Translations under genes and position numbers: made by a program
Assembly: GCA_031271295.1 (NCBI GenBank)
Contig: JAISVZ010000026.1
Coordinates: 1-46,478 of the forward strand
Reading direction: 5' to 3'
Source of the DNA: Clostridiales bacterium
Lineage (GTDB): Bacteria; Bacillota; Clostridia; Lachnospirales; WQUN01
DNA: 46,478 nt
Shown here: one piece after another, positions 31,912-38,708 of the stretch
How the letters are laid out: every line of letters begins with the position of its first letter
Numbering within the stretch: position 1 is the first letter of the stretch
The notes under the pieces: model-generated
Told to the model about the DNA's origin: nothing
What the model saw: the letters and a program-made list of their open reading frames with translations, nothing else
The model's database searches: none

Positions 31912-34123
31912 AAGGCACTCGCACCCCTTTTTCATCCGGTATAATTACGTTGCCGTAAATCTTTACCCTAATTTCGTTATCACCGCTTGCGCGAAGGAAA
32001 ATCTCACTGCGCGAAATAAAAACATCCAAACTCACTCCCCGGTGTAAAAGCCTAAAGCTTAAGTTTTCCCACGTTTCGGGAAGCCTTGGGCTTAAGCTTA
32101 AAATATCCTCATCGCTTCTAAGCCCCGCAAAGCCGTAAACAATATTCATCCAGCTTCCGGCGATAGACGGCATGTGCAGGCCCTCGCGCGTGTTGCGGTT
32201 GTAATTGTCCAAATCCATACGGGAGGCGAATTTGAAAAATTCGTACGCCTTATCGTCCCTTCCAAGCCTTGAGGCTAAAATTGAATGCACCGAAGGCGAA
32301 AGGCTGCTTTCGTGGATACAGCGCGGCTCATAATAATCGTAATTGGCCGCAATCTGCTCGTAGGTAAAATCGCTCGGGTACAGGCACATAAACATAAGAA
32401 CATCCGGCTGTTTTATCATGTCGTTGCGGTAAATACGGTCGTAAGACCAGTTTGCGTAAAGCGGAAAATCCTCCACGGGGATTGAGTTTACATCCACGTG
32501 AGGCAGAGAGAAATAACCCGCGTGCTGTTCGTAAAGCAGTGTGTCTTCATCGAATTTAACATACATTTTCTCCGCTTTTTCCTGCCAGCCCTCAAGTTCG
32601 CCTTTTTTTAGGTTAAGCTGAGCAAGCTGCGAATCGTTAAGTTTTTTAACGGTTTCAACCGTAAATTCAAAGGTTTTTTTAGCCATATAATTTGTGTACA
32701 TATTGTGGTTTACCATAAGCTGAAACTCGTCCGGCCCCATTACGCCGTAATAGCCGTAGTTCCCGGTTGCCTGGTCGTACCCGCCTCTTGTTGCAAGCAT
32801 TCGGCAAATTTCAACAAGCATTTTTACGCCCTGCGTTTTAAGATAATTTTCATCGCCGGTAACGCGGGCATAATGCCAAATTCCGTACGCAACGGCGGTG
32901 GACGGCTGAAGCTGGGTGTTGGCGTGCTGCCAAAGCGTACAGCATTCGGTGCCGCTTATTGTGGCTATGGGGTAAAACGCGCCCTCGCAGTCAAGCTGTT
33001 TCGCGCGCTCCATTGCCTGAGGCAGAGTTTCCAAACGGAAACGCAAAATGCTGTTTACCGCGCCGGGGTTTGAAAAAAGGTAAAACGGCAGGCAGTAAGT
33101 TTCGGTATCCCAGAATGTGTTTCCGTTATACGCTTCACCTGTTAAGCCTTTTGCGCCTATCGCAACGCTTTCTTTTCCGGAATGTACAATCTGGTGCATT
33201 TGGAAAACGCAGTAGCGTATTCCCTGCTGGTCGTCAATATTTCCCTCAATTACGATATCGGAATTTTCCCATTGGTTTTGCCACCATTCGCAGTTTTGCG
33301 CAAAAAGAGATTCATATGTGTGTTTTGAAAGCATTTCGAAAACATCGGTATTCTTAGTTTTGGATATGCAAACAAGCCTATAGAAGCTTCCGTTTTCGTT
33401 AAATGTAAAGTTAACGCACGGCTTTAAGGGTTCCGTAACCTGTGCTTCGCCCTCTTTGCTGAATAAAATGGAGGCGTAAAGCTTTTGCTTTGTGCTTTTT
33501 GTTTCCGCCTCGCTGTAGCAGAAATGCGTCCCGGCTTCGGATATTCCCGTCCAGAAGTTTACGCCATCTTCGCCCGCGTTCATATGCTTGCGCGTAAAAT
33601 CCAGCCCGGCGCTAACGTTTAATTCGCTTTTGCCGCGAATAAATTCCCATTCAAGCTTTGACGCGCCGATTTCGGTATACTTCATTGATAAAAAACGCGA
33701 AAAAGTTAAGCTTATAACAGTTTCACCGTCTACATGCCACATAAAGGAGCGTTTAAGCTCGCCCGTTTTCATGTTAAGCACGCGCGTAAAATCCGAAATT
33801 TTCGAAACCGCCAAGTCAAGCGTTTCGCCCTTGCAGCTTATCCGTGTGTACACCCAATCCGCAGAGTTTATCAAAAACTCCAACGTATCCGGTATTCCTT
33901 TATATCCGCTTTTTTCAGTGATAATGCGTTCGTAAACTCCGTTTACATAGCTGCCCTGCAAGCTTTTGCCGGAATATCCCTCGTCAAAATATCCGCGCAA
34001 ACCCATATGTTCGTTCCCAAGTGAGAATACGGATTCAGACACCTCGCTGTATTCGGGGTTAAAACCGTTTTCAATAACATTCCACGGGTTAACCTCAAAA
34101 TATCTATCCGCGTATTTGCTCAT
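31877..34123 (-). CDS. GH65 family disaccharide phosphorylase-like enzyme (enzyme 2)
   Basis: A 748-residue second GH65 protein. N-terminus NPWNVIENGFNPEYSEVSESVFSLGNEHMGLRGYFDEG is the classical GH65 start. The barrel has NTFWDTETYCLPFYLF, and the catalytic block is YYGVMGPDEFQLMVNHNMYTN with Glu near residue 465. In this block the usual His after Asp-Glu-Tyr/Phe is Gln, and the rest (LMVNHN) differs from enzyme 1, so the two probably use different disaccharides or act on different linkages. ATG 34123 has AGGAGTGG upstream, 12 nt after the permease stop. C-terminal beta-sandwich is present. The two enzymes are far diverged paralogues rather than a recent duplication. Confidence 0.87.
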   Translation of the reverse strand: MSKYADRYFEVNPWNVIENGFNPEYSEVSESVFSLGNEHMGLRGYFDEGYSGKSLQGSYVNGVYERIITEKSGYKGIPDTLEFLINSADWVYTRISCKGETLDLAVSKISDFTRVLNMKTGELKRSFMWHVDGETVISLTFSRFLSMKYTEIGASKLEWEFIRGKSELNVSAGLDFTRKHMNAGEDGVNFWTGISEAGTHFCYSEAETKSTKQKLYASILFSKEGEAQVTEPLKPCVNFTFNENGSFYRLVCISKTKNTDVFEMLSKHTYESLFAQNCEWWQNQWENSDIVIEGNIDDQQGIRYCVFQMHQIVHSGKESVAIGAKGLTGEAYNGNTFWDTETYCLPFYLFSNPGAVNSILRFRLETLPQAMERAKQLDCEGAFYPIATISGTECCTLWQHANTQLQPSTAVAYGIWHYARVTGDENYLKTQGVKMLVEICRMLATRGGYDQATGNYGYYGVMGPDEFQLMVNHNMYTNYMAKKTFEFTVETVKKLNDSQLAQLNLKKGELEGWQEKAEKMYVKFDEDTLLYEQHAGYFSLPHVDVNSIPVEDFPLYANWSYDRIYRNDMIKQPDVLMFMCLYPSDFTYEQIAANYDYYEPRCIHESSLSPSVHSILASRLGRDDKAYEFFKFASRMDLDNYNRNTREGLHMPSIAGSWMNIVYGFAGLRSDEDILSLSPRLPETWENLSFRLLHRGVSLDVFISRSEIFLRASGDNEIRVKIYGNVIIPDEKGVRVPYGCLEGYKRGL

Positions 34124-34135
34124 AATAATCCACTC

Positions 34136-35077
34136 CTATCCTTTAATACCTCCGGCAGATATACCTTTCGTAAGTTGCTTTTGAAATAATGAAAACAAAA
34201 TAACCGGCGGGATGATTGAAAATACCACCGCGCGCAGTTTATCCGCATCGTTTACCCTTATCGCCGTGCGGAATTCGAACAGCCTAACCATAACCGTTTC
34301 CCACGGGCCGTTGTTAAGAAGAAGGTTTGGCAGAAGAAAATCGCTCCATGCCGCCGTCGCCGCGAAAATTGCAACAACAATAGCTATAGGGCGGGATAAC
34401 GGAAGAATAATAAGCCTGAATATTTTAAGGTTTGAACAGCCGTCAAGCTGCGCCGCCTCGAAATATTCCTTGGGTATGCCTTCGAAAAAGTTCTTGAACA
34501 AAACCATCCAAAACGCGTTTGCGCCCATAATAAGCCACAGCGGGGCAACGCTTAAAAGAGAATCCTGCGCCTTTACGTTTAAACCTGCGGCGAAAAAATC
34601 CACAACGCGCCTAATATTAACGTACTGCGCAACTATACTTGTGGTTGGCGGTATTAGCATAGACCACATTACAAGCGCAAAAACCACTTTATGCCCCGGC
34701 GGGCGCAAAATGCCCAAAGCGTATGCCAAAAGCCCGTTAAAGAGCACCGCGCAAACAACGCCGCCAAGCATAACAATTCCGGAATTTAAATAGTACCTGC
34801 CAAAATCAAGCTGCTTCCAAGTTGTAAAAAACTCGCTGAAATTGAAGCTTTCGGGCAAAATTGCCGGAACGCGAATAATTTCCCTTAATTCTTTAAACCC
34901 GGAAAGTATAACCCAAATTACAGGGAAAAGCGAAATAATAAGCATAAAAATACACGCTGCTGCGATAAACGCCGACAAAACCTTAGTAAAAACGGACGAG
35001 GTATCAAACGCGCGTATAACGCCCTCCGCTTTGTTGTTGTATAGCCTTTCAAGCAAACCGAATTTCTTTTTTTTCAT
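34136..35077 (-). CDS. CUT1 sugar ABC transporter permease, MalG type
   Basis: A 313-residue inner-membrane protein with six hydrophobic segments. N-terminal cytoplasmic part (about 1-30), then the membrane domain with the EAA loop EYFEAAQLDGCSNLKIFRLIILPLSRP that docks on the ATPase. ATG 35077 has AAGGAGGAGG upstream and overlaps the stop of the preceding permease gene by 4 bp (ATGA). No ATPase gene occurs in this module; CUT1 systems of Firmicutes often share an MsmX-type ATPase encoded elsewhere. It probably imports an alpha-gluco-oligosaccharide, judged from the GH65 genes that follow. Confidence 0.93.
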   Translation of the reverse strand: MKKKKFGLLERLYNNKAEGVIRAFDTSSVFTKVLSAFIAAACIFMLIISLFPVIWVILSGFKELREIIRVPAILPESFNFSEFFTTWKQLDFGRYYLNSGIVMLGGVVCAVLFNGLLAYALGILRPPGHKVVFALVMWSMLIPPTTSIVAQYVNIRRVVDFFAAGLNVKAQDSLLSVAPLWLIMGANAFWMVLFKNFFEGIPKEYFEAAQLDGCSNLKIFRLIILPLSRPIAIVVAIFAATAAWSDFLLPNLLLNNGPWETVMVRLFEFRTAIRVNDADKLRAVVFSIIPPVILFSLFQKQLTKGISAGGIKG

Positions 35078-35952
35078 ACAGCCTCCTCCTTTTCCCTTGT
35101 AACCGTGAAATAAACAATAGTAATAAGAGTAAGCACAATATTTATCATAACCGAAACCGCCGCCGCTTTTGGATAATTAAACTGGTCGAACGCGTACCGG
35201 TAAACTTGCATCATAATGGAAACACTTGCGTTATTCGGGCCGCCGTTGGTCATCATAAGCGGCTCGTAAAGAATTTGAAATACGGATATTATTTGCAGAA
35301 TAAGCATTGTTTTAACTAACCCAAACAGGCTTGGAATAACAATTGAAAACATTCGGCGAAGCGGCCCGGCGCCGTCTATAGCGGCGGCTTCGATAAGTTC
35401 CGGGTTTATATCCGATATACGCGCCATATAAATAAGCGCGGTAGACCCTGCGGATTTCCACGTCATAGTAAGAACGATTAAAGGAATTGTCCAGCCTTTG
35501 GTGGTAAGCCAGGTAAAGGGCTTAATTCCTATTTTGCTCATAAGAATGTTAAGTACGCCCATATCGCCGGGCTTTAAAAAAAAAGCCCAAATCATAACAA
35601 TTGCCAACCCCGGAAGCATGTTGGGGAAGTATACCGCCACACGCGTAACGCTTTTAAGTATGGGAGATTCCGTAATTAAAACCGCTATAACAATAGGAAC
35701 AATGAAGCCGATAATAAGCGACCATACTATATACATAAATGTATTTTTCCACGCGATAACAAAATCCGGGCTTGCAAACAGGCTTCGGTAATTCGCAAGG
35801 CCGACAAATTCCGTTAAAGTGTATCCCTTAGCGTTATACAGCGACATACGCACGCTTTCAAACAGCGGCTCCCATACGAAAAACCCGAATAGGATAAGCG
35901 CGGGAAGCATTATTAGCCAGCCGCTTATCGCATTTTTTGCCTTTTCGCTCAT
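35074..35952 (-). CDS. CUT1 sugar ABC transporter permease, MalF type
   Basis: A 292-residue inner-membrane protein with six membrane segments starting at WLIMLPALILFGFFVWEPL. The EAA loop is ELIEAAAIDGAGPLRRMFSIVIPSL. ATG 35952 (MSEKAKN) is chosen because GGAGGTGA lies 6 nt upstream; longer in-frame starts run into the repeat element at 35999-36103. It heads the permease-GH65-pgmB part of the operon and is separated from the binding-protein gene by a terminator and a hairpin element, so it may be expressed at a lower level than the binding protein. Confidence 0.93.
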   Translation of the reverse strand: MSEKAKNAISGWLIMLPALILFGFFVWEPLFESVRMSLYNAKGYTLTEFVGLANYRSLFASPDFVIAWKNTFMYIVWSLIIGFIVPIVIAVLITESPILKSVTRVAVYFPNMLPGLAIVMIWAFFLKPGDMGVLNILMSKIGIKPFTWLTTKGWTIPLIVLTMTWKSAGSTALIYMARISDINPELIEAAAIDGAGPLRRMFSIVIPSLFGLVKTMLILQIISVFQILYEPLMMTNGGPNNASVSIMMQVYRYAFDQFNYPKAAAVSVMINIVLTLITIVYFTVTREKEEAV

Positions 35953-35998
35953 AAATGTCACCTCCGTTAAACATTTGTAAAGTATTGACGAAAAACTG

Positions 35999-36103
35999 AT
36001 ACTAATTCTGTTTAAAAAGTTTGAAACCGTCACCCCAAAAACGCTGAAAATCACGGCGATTTGGGGGGGGCTTGGCTTCAACTTTTTAAATTGGAATTAG
36101 TAT
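35999..36103. mobile_element. MITE-like hairpin element, copy 1 (105 bp)
   Basis: Ends ATACTAATTC...TTTAAAAAGTT and AACTTTTTAAA...GAATTAGTAT form imperfect terminal inverted repeats of about 23 bp; an inner pair (CCCCAAA / TTTGGGG) extends the fold. A second copy at 37842-37944 is nearly identical. The terminal CTAATT/AATTAG is flanked by TA on both sides in both copies, as expected for TA-duplicating IS630/Tc1-type families. It contains no gene. Confidence 0.78.
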
Positions 36104-36115
36104 GACAACATAAAA

Positions 36116-36160
36116 TTTTAAAAAAAATCGGCAAGCAAGAGATGCTCCCGCTTGCCGATT
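36116..36160 (-). terminator. Strong intrinsic terminator downstream of the solute-binding protein gene
   Basis: On the minus strand AATCGGCAAGC (36160-36150) pairs with GCTTGCCGATT (36136-36126), 13-nt loop, followed by a run of Ts. It starts 13 nt after the stop codon and stands before the permease genes. Confidence 0.88.
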
Positions 36161-36172
36161 AACGCAAATTTA

Positions 36173-37633
36173 TTATTTGCCGATACCGGCGTCGTTAAGT
36201 AACGTTTGGTAATTGGTGTTTGCAGTTTCCATAAGCGAAGCTACATCCGCGCTTTCGTCTGTTAAAACAGCCTGGAGAACCTTGGTAAGTTCCGCGTACA
36301 TATCCTGAGTTAAGCCCGGCTCTTCCATGCGGAGGTTACCGTCTGAAAGTGTTGCGTCGTAATAAGGCTGGTACAGGCGCATATCCACGTTTTTGTTGGC
36401 TTCAATAACTTCGTTTTCAACTGCGGTAAGTTCCGGGTTATTCCAGCAGGGGAACCTCGGTATAACCGGAATGCCGTTATCCACACGGTATTTTGCGTCG
36501 TTTTCAAGACCGATACGTGCATCGGTTGTAACCTCCGGAGCTTTGCCCATTACAATGAGGTAATCCAGAGCCGCGTTAACCTCGTCGTCGGTTGCGGTGG
36601 ATGCGAAAACATACGGAGTTCCGCCTGAAAGCGAATACTGCCCGCCGGGGCCTGCCGGAACCGGAGCCAAAGCGAGTTTATCTACCGGTAAACCGTTGTT
36701 GGCTGTTGGCTGTTCAACCGCGTCGTTCGCCGCAATATACATTGCCGCGCCGCCCGTTCCAAGCTGCTGGAAGCCTGTGCCCCAGTTTTCAGCCGTTGGG
36801 TCTGCGGTAAGTACGTCGTATTCCCATTTGAGTGATTTTGTGTATTCCATAGCGGCAATTGCCTCAGGAGAATTAAGGTTGGCGGTAAATGTGCCGTCGC
36901 CGTTATCCTTGGTAAGCGTTGCGCCGTATGCCCAGGCAATATTGCTCCAGTGCCAGCCGCCCGCGTTATCCTGCGCAAGAAGGCAAATGCCCGCCGCGCC
37001 GGTTTTTTCCTTAATTGTTTTGGCTGTTTGAGCTAATTCTTCCCATGTTTTCGGGTAGTTCGGAACGCCGTCGGTAACAAGGCCGGCTTCTTCAAAAAGT
37101 TCTACGTTAAGCATAAGCCCTAAAGCGTAACCGTCGCGGGGCAAGCCGTAGATTTTGCCGTCCGCGGAAAGAAGGTCCCTAATGGATGGGTTGATAACAT
37201 CGTACCAGCCGCGAGCCTTTAAAATATCGGTAATGTCGCGGATATAACCGCTTCTGATAAGCTTTTGAGGTTCGGTGTACCAAGATTCAATAATGGTTGG
37301 AACCGTTCCCGCTTCCGCCATAGGAATAAAGTTGTCCGTTGCGTATTTGTAGTAACTGGGTATAACTTCTACGTCCGGCCTAAGCTTTGCGTAGTTTTCC
37401 ATATAAACCTTGTGCGCCTCAATAAGCGCTTCGTCGGTATCGGCAGGGTAAATGCCGAGCGTGAGCTGAATTTTTTCCCCGGAGGGTGCGGGTGTTTCCG
37501 CAGATGCGGCCGGCGTTTCCGCCGCAGGTTCCGTTTGGGAACTTGACGGCTGGGAATTACCGCAACCCGAAAGCATGGCAAAAACCATAAGCGCCGCCAT
37601 TAATGTGCATAGAATTGTTCTAACTTTTTTCAT
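36173..37633 (-). CDS. CUT1 extracellular sugar-binding lipoprotein (family 1 solute-binding protein)
   Basis: A 486-residue surface lipoprotein. Signal peptide with lipobox LSGCGN (Cys near residue 25), a Ser/Thr/Pro/Ala/Glu linker (SQPSSSQTEPAAETPAAS), then the two-lobe binding protein from about residue 52. Hallmarks: KIQLTLGIYPAD first strand, VPTIIESWYTEPQKLIRSGYIRDITD, and GIYGLPRDGYALGLMLNVELFEEAGL (actual KIYGLPRDG). ATG 37633 has AGAAGGAGG 7 nt upstream; a longer in-frame start at 37690 is rejected because it precedes this site and the signal peptide. It delivers the sugar to the two permeases downstream. A promoter and twin operator sites precede it, and repeat elements lie on both sides. 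Confidence 0.93.
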   Translation of the reverse strand: MKKVRTILCTLMAALMVFAMLSGCGNSQPSSSQTEPAAETPAASAETPAPSGEKIQLTLGIYPADTDEALIEAHKVYMENYAKLRPDVEVIPSYYKYATDNFIPMAEAGTVPTIIESWYTEPQKLIRSGYIRDITDILKARGWYDVINPSIRDLLSADGKIYGLPRDGYALGLMLNVELFEEAGLVTDGVPNYPKTWEELAQTAKTIKEKTGAAGICLLAQDNAGGWHWSNIAWAYGATLTKDNGDGTFTANLNSPEAIAAMEYTKSLKWEYDVLTADPTAENWGTGFQQLGTGGAAMYIAANDAVEQPTANNGLPVDKLALAPVPAGPGGQYSLSGGTPYVFASTATDDEVNAALDYLIVMGKAPEVTTDARIGLENDAKYRVDNGIPVIPRFPCWNNPELTAVENEVIEANKNVDMRLYQPYYDATLSDGNLRMEEPGLTQDMYAELTKVLQAVLTDESADVASLMETANTNYQTLLNDAGIGK

Positions 37634-37671
37634 AGAAATCCTCCTTCTAATTTTTTCTGATTTTATGGACA

Positions 37672-37685
37672 GTTTATCGCTAAAC
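37672..37685. promoter_or_regulatory. LacI-type operator O1
   Basis: GTTTATCGCTAAAC, a 14-bp near-perfect palindrome (12 of 14) with central CG, the form bound by LacI-family regulators. It lies about 45 nt downstream of the -10 box. Confidence 0.55.
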
Positions 37686-37713
37686 CGCATAATAACGCAA
37701 AATTTCTTTGTAG

Positions 37714-37727
37714 GTTTTACGTTAAAC
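37714..37727. promoter_or_regulatory. LacI-type operator O2
   Basis: GTTTTACGTTAAAC, 12 of 14 palindromic with central CG. Its centre is exactly 42 bp from O1, four helical turns. It overlaps the expected transcription start of the binding-protein gene. Confidence 0.58.
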
Positions 37728-37729
37728 TA

Positions 37730-37758
37730 AGGATATCATCTCATTTGCAGTCTGTCAA
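37730..37758 (-). promoter_or_regulatory. SigA-type promoter of the sugar operon
   Basis: On the minus strand TTGACA (37758-37753), 17-nt spacer, TATCCT (37735-37730). It is the only good match upstream of the binding-protein gene. Confidence 0.65.
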
Positions 37759-37841
37759 CTGGTATATATTATGGTAAATTTAAATTAATTAATGTATCGT
37801 ATCCGAAAGGTCTTGCCAATAATTTCGCGGGTTAGTGCGTT

Positions 37842-37944
37842 ATACTAATTCTGTTTAAAAAGTTTGAAACCGGCGCCCCAAAAATGCCGAAAATCACGGC
37901 GATTTGGGGGGCTTGTCTTCAACTTTTTAAATTGGAATTAGTAT
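37842..37944. mobile_element. MITE-like hairpin element, copy 2 (103 bp)
   Basis: Second copy of the element at 35999-36103, in the same orientation, with identical ends ATACTAATTCTG and GGAATTAGTAT and a few internal differences. It stands upstream of the sugar-operon promoter and before the small membrane-protein gene on the other strand. Confidence 0.78.
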
Positions 37945-38018
37945 TATATATTCCGGTAACGCAATTTTCCCTGTTGAATAATATAAAGATAACACATAAA
38001 AATGCCGGAAGTGGTTTT

Positions 38019-38168
38019 ATGGGTAACAGCAGGGTTTTGGGGCTTATTATGTTTTCGGCGGGTTTGGGTATGCTTTTAGTCCTTTTTTTGCCGGGGTGGG
38101 GGTTTGCAGTTGCGGCTTTTATGGCATTAATGGGTTTTAATTTGTTGTTCGGGAGCAGAAAAAAATAA
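38019..38168 (+). CDS. Small membrane protein (49 aa), unknown
   Basis: A 49-residue hydrophobic protein. After MGNSR come two membrane segments (about 6-22 and 26-44) separated by PGWG, and a basic end GSRKK that should remain in the cytoplasm. ATG 38019 has GGAAGTGG upstream. A longer in-frame reading from 37884 would run out of the MITE copy and is rejected. It precedes the spoVM-like gene by 30 bp on the same strand and could be co-transcribed with it in sporulation; that link is inference. I recognise no family. Confidence 0.55.
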   Translation: MGNSRVLGLIMFSAGLGMLLVLFLPGWGFAVAAFMALMGFNLLFGSRKK

Positions 38169-38198
38169 AAATTTTCTTTAAATATGGGAGGTATTTGA

Positions 38199-38273
38199 AT
38201 GAAAATTATCTGTATAAAAATGCCGAGGGGATTAAGCGGTATACTTAAAAAATTCTTCGGAATTAGGAAATGA
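38199..38273 (+). CDS. spoVM: SpoVM-like sporulation peptide (24 aa)
   Basis: A 24-residue amphipathic basic peptide starting MKIICIKMPRGLSGILKK. It aligns without gaps over the first 20 residues with Bacillus subtilis SpoVM (MKFYTIKLPKFLGGIVRA): Met1, Lys2, Ile6, Lys7, Pro9, Leu12, Gly14 and Ile15 are kept, and both end in Arg-Lys. SpoVM inserts into the convex outer forespore membrane and recruits the SpoIVA coat base. Pro9, needed for curvature recognition, is conserved. GGGAGG at 38186-38191 gives a strong ribosome site, and an intrinsic terminator starts at the stop codon, so this is a genuine gene, below the size limit of most gene callers. No sigma-E promoter could be fixed with confidence. 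Confidence 0.83.
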   Translation: MKIICIKMPRGLSGILKKFFGIRK

Positions 38274-38297
38274 AAAAAGCGGCTATGCCGCTTTTTT
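38273..38297 (+). terminator. Intrinsic terminator after spoVM
   Basis: AAAAAAGCGGC, loop TAT, GCCGCTTTTTT. It begins at the last base of the spoVM stop codon. Confidence 0.9.
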
Positions 38298-38427
38298 CAT
38301 TTGAAGGTGAGGGGAGGACGGCGGTTAGTTACGCATCATATTCGATTTGTGAAGCCAAGGTCAAAGGTGAAGCGAGATGCAATAAAAGGCATTTTATTTG
38401 TATGAAGCGGGCTAAATCAGTGAATAA

Positions 38428-38441
38428 TGTATACGTATACG
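38428..38441. promoter_or_regulatory. Perfect 12-bp palindrome GTATACGTATAC
   Basis: The palindrome lies within this interval, about 30 nt upstream of the cysteine-rich microprotein start. The position and symmetry fit an operator, but no cognate regulator is visible. Confidence 0.35.
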
Positions 38442-38468
38442 AAATCATTTTCGAACGGAGGCTATTTT

Positions 38469-38645
38469 ATGCATGGCAGAAAAAAAATATGCAAAAATTT
38501 TAAAAACCTTGAAACAAGCGGTATACCCGCATATCAAAACATCGTGCCGGCGAACCGCTGCAAAGACTGCGTATATTTTTCGTCCCGTAACTGCGCTATG
38601 GACGCGGCGGACGAACTTGAACCGCCGCTGGATTTGTTTTTGTAG
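38469..38645 (+). CDS. Cysteine-rich microprotein (58 aa), possible zinc-binding
   Basis: A 58-residue soluble protein beginning MHGRKKICKNFKN. Its core CKDCVYFSSRNC (Cys-x2-Cys-x7-Cys) resembles half of a zinc knuckle; with the N-terminal Cys8 it could provide four thiols. The C-terminus is acidic (DAADELEPPLDLFL). ATG 38469 has CGGAGG 8 nt upstream, which is why I do not use the earlier in-frame ATG at 38427. It stands 64 nt before the NTPase gene and may be in the same transcript. I recognise no named family, although short CxxCxY-type proteins are common in Clostridia. Confidence 0.55.
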   Translation: MHGRKKICKNFKNLETSGIPAYQNIVPANRCKDCVYFSSRNCAMDAADELEPPLDLFL

Positions 38646-38708
38646 TGTACACGGGCAAACAGGTTTGATATAATGGTGAAAATATCTGTTTGCAAAGAGG
38701 GTATTAAA

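Noticed and set aside
37884-38018. Extended N-terminus for the 49-residue membrane protein
   Set aside because: These codons come from the MITE copy; the ribosome site supports ATG 38019.
38270-38503. 77-codon frame after spoVM
   Set aside because: It starts inside the spoVM stop and terminator hairpin and overlaps the better-supported microprotein in another frame.
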